NCBI GenBank assembly: GCA_020059785.1
Contig: JAGVBL010000312.1
Coordinates: 1-8,499, forward strand
Direction: 5' to 3'
From: Ignavibacteriales bacterium
Lineage (GTDB): Bacteria > Bacteroidota > Ignavibacteria > Ignavibacteriales > Melioribacteraceae
Length of the DNA stretch: 8,499 nt
Part shown: positions 1-4,709 of the stretch, in pieces
Position numbering within the stretch: the first letter of the stretch is position 1
Layout of the letters: each line of letters opens with the position of its first letter
The notes under the pieces: model-generated
Seen by the model: the letters and a program-made list of their open reading frames with translations, nothing else
Told to the model about the DNA's origin: nothing
Databases searched by the model: none
Position numbers and translations under genes: made by a program

Positions 1-1073
1 ATTCCAGTTTTGATTCCAAACGGTTCTAAAATTTCTGAAATACGTTTGTAATGTTGATCGGCTAAAATTTCTGTTGGCGACATAAACACTGCTTGATGCC
101 CGTTAGAAATAACTATTAGCGCACTTATTAAAGCAACAATTGTTTTACCGCTTCCTACATCGCCCTGTAATAAACGGTTCATTGGTTTTTCGCTTTCAAG
201 ATCCATTCTGATTTCATGAAGTACTTTTATTTGGGCGGGAGTTAAAGAGAAAGGAAGTGAATCGAGAAATTTTTTGATGAATTTGCTATCGGTCTTATAA
301 GCGGTCTCTTTACGTTTATTCTTTATAAAAGATTTTCTTAATGCGATCATACATTCGAAATAAAACAATTCCTCGAACTTAATTCTTCTTTCGGCATTTA
401 ATAGAGAATTATGATGTTCTGGGAAATGTAAATTTCTTACAGTTGAATTAATATCTAAAAGTTCTTTGGATTTTAGAATATCCTCTGGAAGTGTTTCCGA
501 AAGATTGCTACAGAAATTATCAACAGCATAATTAATAATTCTTCGTAAACTGAAATCGCCAAGGTTAGCAGCACGTAATTCTTTTGGAACACGGTAGAAT
601 GGAATTATTTTACCTGTATGCATGAATTCTTTTGATTCTTTTTCTGCAAGCCGATCGAAATCCGGATGAACAAATTGTAAATGACCGTATTTTGTTAAAA
701 CCGGTTTTGCAGAAATGGCATAAAAATCTTTTGGATTAAATATGTCCTTAAAATATTTTATACCTTGAAACCAGACGCATTCAAAAAATCCGGCGTTATC
801 TTTCAACCGGACTTTAAAAATCTGCTTCTTACCATACCGAATAAGTTCTTTTGAAATTACTTCTCCGATTATTGTAACTTCACCCTCGTATCCGTTTCGT
901 AAATATTGAAGTACTTTAACACTGTTAAGAATTGTAGACCGATCCAGATAACGGGTTGGGAAGTAGAATAATAAATCTCTTACAGTATTTATTCCTATTT
1001 TCGAAAACGATTCAAAGCGTTTTGGTCCTACCGACTTTAAGTACTGAACAGATTGCGAAAGGATATCCGGCAT
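1..1073 (-). CDS. recG: ATP-dependent DNA helicase RecG, N-terminal half (cut by window edge)
   Basis: RecG is a cytoplasmic superfamily 2 helicase that remodels stalled replication forks and branch-migrates Holliday junctions. I translated it by hand from an ATG at 1073. The frame stays open for 357 codons to the window edge, about half of the usual ~700 residues. Visible parts are an N-terminal helix-hairpin-like start (residues 10-25, 'YLKSVGPKR'), the wedge/OB-fold region (about 60-150), the conserved 'LTPAQ' (277-281), 'PMNRLLQGDVGSGKT' with the Walker A lysine (GDVGSGKT, 304-311), and motif Ia 'MSPTEILADQHY' (331-342). The DEAH box and the second helicase domain lie beyond base 1. No in-frame upstream ATG was found in the adjacent leader, so 1073 is the best start. 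It has no Shine-Dalgarno site, only AT-rich leader. The gene sits 72 nt downstream of gpsA on the same strand and may be cotranscribed. Identity is near certain. Confidence 0.96.
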   Translation of the reverse strand, partial: MPDILSQSVQYLKSVGPKRFESFSKIGINTVRDLLFYFPTRYLDRSTILNSVKVLQYLRNGYEGEVTIIGEVISKELIRYGKKQIFKVRLKDNAGFFECVWFQGIKYFKDIFNPKDFYAISAKPVLTKYGHLQFVHPDFDRLAEKESKEFMHTGKIIPFYRVPKELRAANLGDFSLRRIINYAVDNFCSNLSETLPEDILKSKELLDINSTVRNLHFPEHHNSLLNAERRIKFEELFYFECMIALRKSFIKNKRKETAYKTDSKFIKKFLDSLPFSLTPAQIKVLHEIRMDLESEKPMNRLLQGDVGSGKTIVALISALIVISNGHQAVFMSPTEILADQHYKRISEILEPFGIKTG

Positions 1074-1145
1074 AAATAAATTATGAATTGTGTTGGCATA
1101 AATATAATAAATAAAAAATAAGAGATGAAAATGGAGGCGTGACTA

Positions 1146-2147
1146 CTACTCTTTCTCCGGCTTCATATCACGTGTCATAAGCTCGTAAGTAACTTTGATA
1201 GGGTCTCTTTCTTCGAAGAGAATTTGATATACTGCAGAACAAATAGGTGTAGAAATTTTATGTTCCTGTGCTAATTGATGAACCGATCTGCTGGTTTCAA
1301 CTCCTTCTGCAACCATTTTCATCGATTTTAGTACGTCTTTTAATTTTTTACCCTTTCCAATCTGCTCGCCGACGTATCTGTTACGACTATGTTTGCTCAT
1401 ACATGTTACAATAAGGTCACCCATACCAGAAAGTCCGGAAAATGTTTCAGGACGGGCTCCAAGAGCAATTCCCAAACGTGAAATTTCTGCAATTCCACGC
1501 GTCATTATAGCGGCTTTTGTGTTATCGCCAAATTTAGCACCGTCAATTATACCGGCACCGACAGCAATTACATTTTTTAATGCACCACCATATTCTACCC
1601 CAAGCAAATCTGTAGAAGAATATACTCTGAAATATGATGTGATAAATGCAGATTGAATTTGTTTGGCCGTATTTTCATCATTAGAAGCGGCAACTACTGC
1701 GGTAGGAATTTTACGGCTTACTTCTTCAGCATGACTTGGACCTGAAAGAACTCCAATTTGAGAATCGTTAAGATGCCTTAATTCACCTTTAATAATCTGT
1801 GATACAGTTAAAATTGTATCTTTCTCAATTCCCTTAGCAACACTCACAAAAGTAGTATCACTAAAATCATATTTTTTTATCTGGTGAAGAACATTTCGAA
1901 CAAACTGAGAGGGGATAGCAAGTACAATCATATGCTTGTTGGTTGCGCTTTCTTCCAGGGAGTAATCAATGTTAATTTCTTTGGGTATTTTAATTCCGGG
2001 TAAATAGATTTTGTTTTCGCGGGAACGGTGAATAACTTTTGCGTAATTCTTTTTATACTCCCAGAGAGTTACATCGTGACCGTTATGATGAAGAAGAATA
2101 GCTAAGGTTGTTCCCCAGCCGCCGGCTCCGAGAACTGAAATTCTCAT
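1146..2147 (-). CDS. gpsA: NAD(P)+-dependent glycerol-3-phosphate dehydrogenase
   Basis: The enzyme reduces dihydroxyacetone phosphate to sn-glycerol 3-phosphate in the cytoplasm, supplying the backbone of phospholipids. The 333-residue protein has the family's normal length. The N-terminal Rossmann motif is GAGGWGTTLA (7-16), followed by 'VLAIPSQFVRNV' (75-86), 'VSVAKGIE' with Lys105 (101-108) and 'GVLSGPSHAEEV' (132-143). The C-terminal catalytic half shows 'ALKNVIAVGAGI' with Lys191, 'GLSGMGDLIVTC' with Asp244, and 'SRNR' with Arg255/Asn256, all matching known active-site positions of the family. The stop is TAG. The start lies 6 nt after the plsY stop, and an AAGGA in the end of plsY (plus-strand 2159-2163) sits 11 nt upstream as a plausible ribosome site. 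It makes the substrate of its neighbour PlsY, so the pair is a functional unit. Nothing in the protein is odd. Confidence 0.98.
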   Translation of the reverse strand: MRISVLGAGGWGTTLAILLHHNGHDVTLWEYKKNYAKVIHRSRENKIYLPGIKIPKEINIDYSLEESATNKHMIVLAIPSQFVRNVLHQIKKYDFSDTTFVSVAKGIEKDTILTVSQIIKGELRHLNDSQIGVLSGPSHAEEVSRKIPTAVVAASNDENTAKQIQSAFITSYFRVYSSTDLLGVEYGGALKNVIAVGAGIIDGAKFGDNTKAAIMTRGIAEISRLGIALGARPETFSGLSGMGDLIVTCMSKHSRNRYVGEQIGKGKKLKDVLKSMKMVAEGVETSRSVHQLAQEHKISTPICSAVYQILFEERDPIKVTYELMTRDMKPEKE

Positions 2148-2153
2148 ATCGGG

Positions 2154-2816
2154 TTATTTCCTTTTAAATAAGGAAATTTTGTTTTCGCTTCCTTTGAATA
2201 TACGGTCTATATTCTTGCGGTGTGTATAAATTACAAGAAGTACCAATCCTATTACAAAAGGTAAAATAGTCTGGTAGCCCGGAATATCGACACCAAAAAT
2301 ATTTTCTCTTACAACTAAAATAATTGGTAGCGACACAGCTGCAGCTAAAGAACCGAGAGAAATGTAACGTGATAACGAAACAGTTATAGTAAAGACCACC
2401 AATGCAAGAAGCATATCAATTGTAACTAGTGTTAAAAGGAAACCGAGTGCTGTAGCAATTCCTTTACCACCGCGGAATCCGGCAAAGACAGTCCAGATAT
2501 GTCCTATTACTGCCACGATACCGCAAATAATTTGAACTAATGTGAAATCGTCGAATGGGGTAATGTTATTGAAAGGGAAATTATCTAAATAAAGCCTTGC
2601 AACAACAATTACAACAATGGCACCTTTTACAGCATCTAGTATAATTGTGAGAACTCCCCATTTCCATCCAAGTACTCTAAAAACATTTGTGCCGCCGGCA
2701 TTTCCACTTCCATACTGTCTTATATCTATTCCTTTTACAAGTTTGCTTAGAATAATGCTGGTAGGTATTGATCCAACAAGATATGATAGAACAACAACAA
2801 AAACTAAATTGAGCAT
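2154..2816 (-). CDS. plsY: Acyl-phosphate:glycerol-3-phosphate acyltransferase PlsY
   Basis: This integral inner-membrane enzyme transfers an acyl group from acyl-phosphate (made by PlsX) to glycerol 3-phosphate, giving lysophosphatidic acid, the first step of phospholipid synthesis. The 220 residues are mostly hydrophobic helices. All three family motifs are present: 'GSIPTS' (15-20) with 'DIRQYGSGNAGGTNVFR' (31-47) and 'LDAVKG' (60-65); 'GHIWTVFAGFRGGKGIATALG' split as GHIW (105-108) and FRGGKGIATALG (114-125); and the C-terminal 'HRKNIDR...GSENK' (199-213). A central stretch at about residues 78-93 is a polar loop. The ATG at 2816 is preceded 4 nt away by GGCGG, a weak Shine-Dalgarno match. 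Sigma70-like promoter elements lie just upstream. The gene ends 6 nt before gpsA. It is slightly longer than the typical ~200 residues because of the loop and a basic tail. Confidence 0.97.
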   Translation of the reverse strand: MLNLVFVVVLSYLVGSIPTSIILSKLVKGIDIRQYGSGNAGGTNVFRVLGWKWGVLTIILDAVKGAIVVIVVARLYLDNFPFNNITPFDDFTLVQIICGIVAVIGHIWTVFAGFRGGKGIATALGFLLTLVTIDMLLALVVFTITVSLSRYISLGSLAAAVSLPIILVVRENIFGVDIPGYQTILPFVIGLVLLVIYTHRKNIDRIFKGSENKISLFKRK

Positions 2817-2835
2817 GTTACCGCCAAATTTTTTC

Positions 2836-2866
2836 CAAAATTATACAAATTGTAATTTATAAACAA
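2836..2866 (-). promoter_or_regulatory. Candidate promoter for plsY-gpsA(-recG)
   Basis: On the minus strand, the gap between ispD and plsY contains a perfect TATAAT (2840-2845), preceded by TTGTTT (2861-2866) at a short 15-nt spacing. The same bases also fit the Bacteroidota consensus: TAATTTTG (2836-2843) matches TAnnTTTG exactly, and ATTG ends 20 nt upstream, close to the -33 TTTG. Transcription would start about 16 nt before the plsY ATG. The match is by eye only; AT-rich gaps produce such strings by chance, so confidence is moderate. Confidence 0.4.
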
Positions 2867-2879
2867 TTAAAAATAGTGC

Positions 2880-3563
2880 CTAGTTCAATACCTTTGAAAT
2901 TGTTTCAAAAAGCAAGATATCTTCATCACTTGTTATCTTGAAGTTAAAACTTGAGCCGGATACAATTTTTACTTTATAACCGGCATTAAAAACCAACATC
3001 GATTCATCCGTTCCAATAAAATTACTCTGTTCAGCTTTTTTCATTGAATCAGTGAATATGCCGAACTTAAAAACCTGAGGAGTTTGAACATAGTAAGTTT
3101 CGCTTCGATCCAAATAAGAAACTACTTCATCATTTCCTTTCATCAAAGTATCTTTGGCTTTAATTGCAACAACCGCCCCGCCGAATTCTTTGGCTGTATT
3201 TATAGAATTTTCAATAATTATTTCCGAGATGAAAGGTCTTACAGCATCGTGAATAAGAATAATATCATCTGATTCGGCATTAATAGATTTAACAGCGTTA
3301 AAGACAGAATATTGCCTTTCGGAACCACCTTCAACCGGCTTGAGTAATTTGGTAATATGATACTTTTGTTTTATCTCTTCAAGGAGATGAAAATATTCTT
3401 GCTGTGCAGCAATAATAATTTGATCGACAATGGCACATTTTTGAAAAACCTCTAAAGTATACGCAATTAATTCCTTGCCATTAATCTGGATGTATTGCTT
3501 TGGTAAGGGATAAGAAGTTCTTTTACCAATTCCGCCTGATGGTATGATAGCAATTACTTTCAT
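2880..3563 (-). CDS. ispD: 2-C-methyl-D-erythritol 4-phosphate cytidylyltransferase
   Basis: IspD joins CTP and methylerythritol phosphate to form CDP-ME in the MEP pathway of isoprenoid precursor synthesis. The 227 residues match the usual length of a stand-alone IspD, with no IspF fusion. The nucleotide-binding start is 'PSGGIGKR' (8-15) followed by 'PKQY' with Lys22. Then come 'GGSERQYSV' (79-87), 'HDAVRPF' (105-111), 'KDT' with Thr139, 'LDRSETYYVQTPQ' with Arg153 (151-163), 'GTDES' (184-188) and 'GSSFNFKIT' with Lys209 (203-211). These are the residues expected for CTP and substrate binding. The first motif departs from the common P-A-A-G form (S-G-G here), but the Arg and Lys are kept. 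The ATG overlaps the queA stop by one base and I see no Shine-Dalgarno site, so expression probably depends on translation of queA. A related cytidylyltransferase such as TarI is less likely, given the isoprenoid-type motifs. The stop is TAG. Confidence 0.93.
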   Translation of the reverse strand: MKVIAIIPSGGIGKRTSYPLPKQYIQINGKELIAYTLEVFQKCAIVDQIIIAAQQEYFHLLEEIKQKYHITKLLKPVEGGSERQYSVFNAVKSINAESDDIILIHDAVRPFISEIIIENSINTAKEFGGAVVAIKAKDTLMKGNDEVVSYLDRSETYYVQTPQVFKFGIFTDSMKKAEQSNFIGTDESMLVFNAGYKVKIVSGSSFNFKITSDEDILLFETISKVLN

Positions 3564-4600
3564 TATAATAACAACATTGCATCGCCGTAACTTAAAAACC
3601 GGTAACCTTCTTTAAAAGCTTTTTTATATGCTTTCATAATAAAGTCGTAATCAGCAAATGCTGCAACAAGCATCAACAATGTAGATTCCGGTTGATGAAA
3701 ATTAGTTATTAATTTTTTAGTTATCTTGAAATCATATTGCGGGAAAATAAATTTATCTGTCCATCCGGAATTCGGCTTTGAAAATCCTTCTGCGGTTACA
3801 CTACTTTCTAATGCACGGCATGTACTTGTACCAACCACAAAAATATTTTTCTTATCCTTAAGTGCTTTGTTTATTACATGTGCCGTATCTTCAGGAACTT
3901 CGAAATATTCTGAATCCATTTTGTGTTTGGTTAGATCTTCAACTTCTACAGGACGAAAAGTACCAAGACCAATATGTAATATAACAGGAACAATCTTAGC
4001 GCCTTTCTTTTCAATTTTCTTTATAAGAGAGTTTGTAAAGTGTAATGCAGCTGTAGGTGCTGCAACCGATCCGTCCACTTCAGCAAAGATTGTTTGATAG
4101 TCCTCTTTGTCTTTTGGTAAGGTATCTCTTTTAATGTATGGAGGTAAAGGTGTATGTCCGATTTTTTCAATTGCTTTAAAGATGTCTCCGGCATCTTCAT
4201 TAAAACGGACAGTTCTTCCACGGGAAGTAGTGTTATCAATTACTTCGCACCATAATTTATCATTGAAATAAATTCTGTTTCCAATTCTAACCTTTCTTGC
4301 CGGATCAACAATTACATCCCATATATTTTCTTCTTTATTAAGTTCACGAAGAACAAAAACTTCGATCTTAGCATTGGTTCTTTCTTTTTTACCGAAAAGA
4401 CGTGCTTGCATTACTTTGGTTTTATTAACAACAATTACATCACCTTTGTTAATGTAATCCACAATATCGGAGAAAATTTTATTTTCAATTTCACCGGTGG
4501 GTCTATTCAATACCATAAGTTTTGCTTTGTCGCGCGGAGAAACCGGACTTTTTGCAATTATATTTTTGGGTAGATTGTACTTAAAATCTGATAACTTCAT
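3563..4600 (-). CDS. queA: S-adenosylmethionine:tRNA ribosyltransferase-isomerase
   Basis: QueA transfers the ribosyl part of SAM to preQ1 already inserted at the wobble base of GUN-anticodon tRNAs (Asp, Asn, His, Tyr), forming epoxyqueuosine. It is cytoplasmic. The 345 residues are the full family length. Recognised blocks are 'NLPKNIIAKSPVSPRDKAKLMVL' in two parts (NLP 9-11, SPRDKAKL 21-28), 'GHTPLPPYIKR' (148-158), 'YQTIFA' (168-173), 'GSVAAPTAALHFT' (177-189), 'LHIGLGTFRPV' (208-218), 'HKMDSEYF' (226-233), 'GTSTCRALE' (257-265), 'ITNFHQPESTLLMLVAAF' (298-315) and 'YRFLSYGDAML' (333-343). The start is supported by AGGAG 5 nt upstream (4606-4610). The stop TAA shares a base with the ispD ATG. 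No other queuosine gene is in the window, and no preQ1 riboswitch is apparent upstream. The 109-nt leader region contains two inverted repeats and a short ORF. Confidence 0.97.
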   Translation of the reverse strand: MKLSDFKYNLPKNIIAKSPVSPRDKAKLMVLNRPTGEIENKIFSDIVDYINKGDVIVVNKTKVMQARLFGKKERTNAKIEVFVLRELNKEENIWDVIVDPARKVRIGNRIYFNDKLWCEVIDNTTSRGRTVRFNEDAGDIFKAIEKIGHTPLPPYIKRDTLPKDKEDYQTIFAEVDGSVAAPTAALHFTNSLIKKIEKKGAKIVPVILHIGLGTFRPVEVEDLTKHKMDSEYFEVPEDTAHVINKALKDKKNIFVVGTSTCRALESSVTAEGFSKPNSGWTDKFIFPQYDFKITKKLITNFHQPESTLLMLVAAFADYDFIMKAYKKAFKEGYRFLSYGDAMLLL

Positions 4601-4605
4601 TTATA

Positions 4606-4610
4606 CTCCT
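4606..4610 (-). promoter_or_regulatory. Shine-Dalgarno site of queA
   Basis: AGGAG on the minus strand lies 5 nt before the queA ATG, within AAAGGAGTATAA. It directly follows the stop of the 16-codon ORF in the leader. It fixes the queA start and shows that this organism uses Shine-Dalgarno sites. Confidence 0.75.
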
Positions 4611-4612
4611 TT

Positions 4613-4663
4613 TTATTCCCTGATAATTCCATTTATTGACGGAACAGAAGTATCTATTTTCAT
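4613..4663 (-). other. Possible 16-codon leader peptide ORF upstream of queA
   Basis: An ATG-to-TAA reading frame of 16 codons (MKIDTSVPSINGIIRE) ends 12 nt before the queA ATG. Those 12 nt hold only the queA ribosome site. Its ATG falls in the loop of the inverted repeat 4647-4674. The only Shine-Dalgarno-like sequence (GGGGAGGG) is about 12 nt upstream, inside the 3' arm of the GC-rich hairpin, so it would be hidden when that hairpin forms. The geometry resembles a leader peptide, but an ORF this short is common by chance. The peptide has one Asp (GAT) and one Asn (AAT) codon of the kind read by queuosine tRNAs, which is no enrichment. I do not recognise the sequence. Confidence 0.2.
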
Positions 4664-4674
4664 AATGATACTTC
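4647..4674 (-). repeat. Perfect 8-bp inverted repeat (hairpin 2 of the queA leader)
   Basis: On the minus strand GAAGTATC and GATACTTC are perfect 8-bp arms around a 12-nt loop (ATTATGAAAATA). The repeat directly abuts the GC-rich repeat 4675-4696 with no spacer. It could be an RNA hairpin, or an operator for a dimeric regulator since the arms are nearly two helical turns apart. There is no following T-run, so it does not look like an intrinsic terminator. Function is unknown. Confidence 0.55.
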
Positions 4675-4696
4675 GCCCTCCCCACATAGGGAGGGC
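4675..4696 (-). repeat. GC-rich perfect hairpin after ppdK (terminator-like without T-tract)
   Basis: GCCCTCCC and GGGAGGGC form a perfect 8-bp stem, with 7 of 8 pairs G-C, and a 6-nt loop. It begins 13 nt after the ppdK stop and is the most GC-rich spot in an AT-rich gap. On the minus strand the stem is followed by GAAGTATC rather than a run of T, so it is not a standard intrinsic terminator. On the plus strand the nearest T-run is about 13 nt away. It may stabilise the ppdK mRNA 3' end, pause transcription before queA, or be a copy of a dispersed palindromic repeat of the REP type. Which of these applies cannot be told from one copy. Confidence 0.6.
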
Positions 4697-4709
4697 TCAG
4701 AATTTCAAC

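Noticed and set aside
1099..1130. Promoter for recG: TATATTTA with TTTC 20 nt upstream
   Set aside because: Each element has a mismatch to the Bacteroidota consensus and the region is nearly all A/T, so the match carries little weight.
1393..1656. Plus-strand open frame opposite gpsA (and similar plus-strand frames at 2617-2862, 3726-4097, 7111-7335)
   Set aside because: Each lies antisense to a gene with full family motifs and its translation shows no recognisable domain; they are shadows.
4021..4239. Second minus-strand frame inside queA, and another inside ppdK at 6635-6880
   Set aside because: Out-of-frame translations within strongly conserved coding sequence, with no plausible domain.
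4627..4644. Third inverted repeat TTCC/GGAA next to the two 8-bp repeats
   Set aside because: Only a 4-bp stem with a 10-nt loop; expected by chance.
4636..4666. Plus-strand promoter-like pair TTGACG (4636-4641) and CATAAT (4661-4666), antisense to the queA leader and pointing at the ppdK end
   Set aside because: The spacing is 19 nt rather than 17, CATAAT falls within the inverted repeat, and no plus-strand gene follows; chance is the simpler explanation.
4601..4709. preQ1 riboswitch before queA
   Set aside because: Queuosine genes often carry one, but I see neither the short preQ1-I hairpin with its A-rich tail nor another known form; the hairpins present do not fit it.
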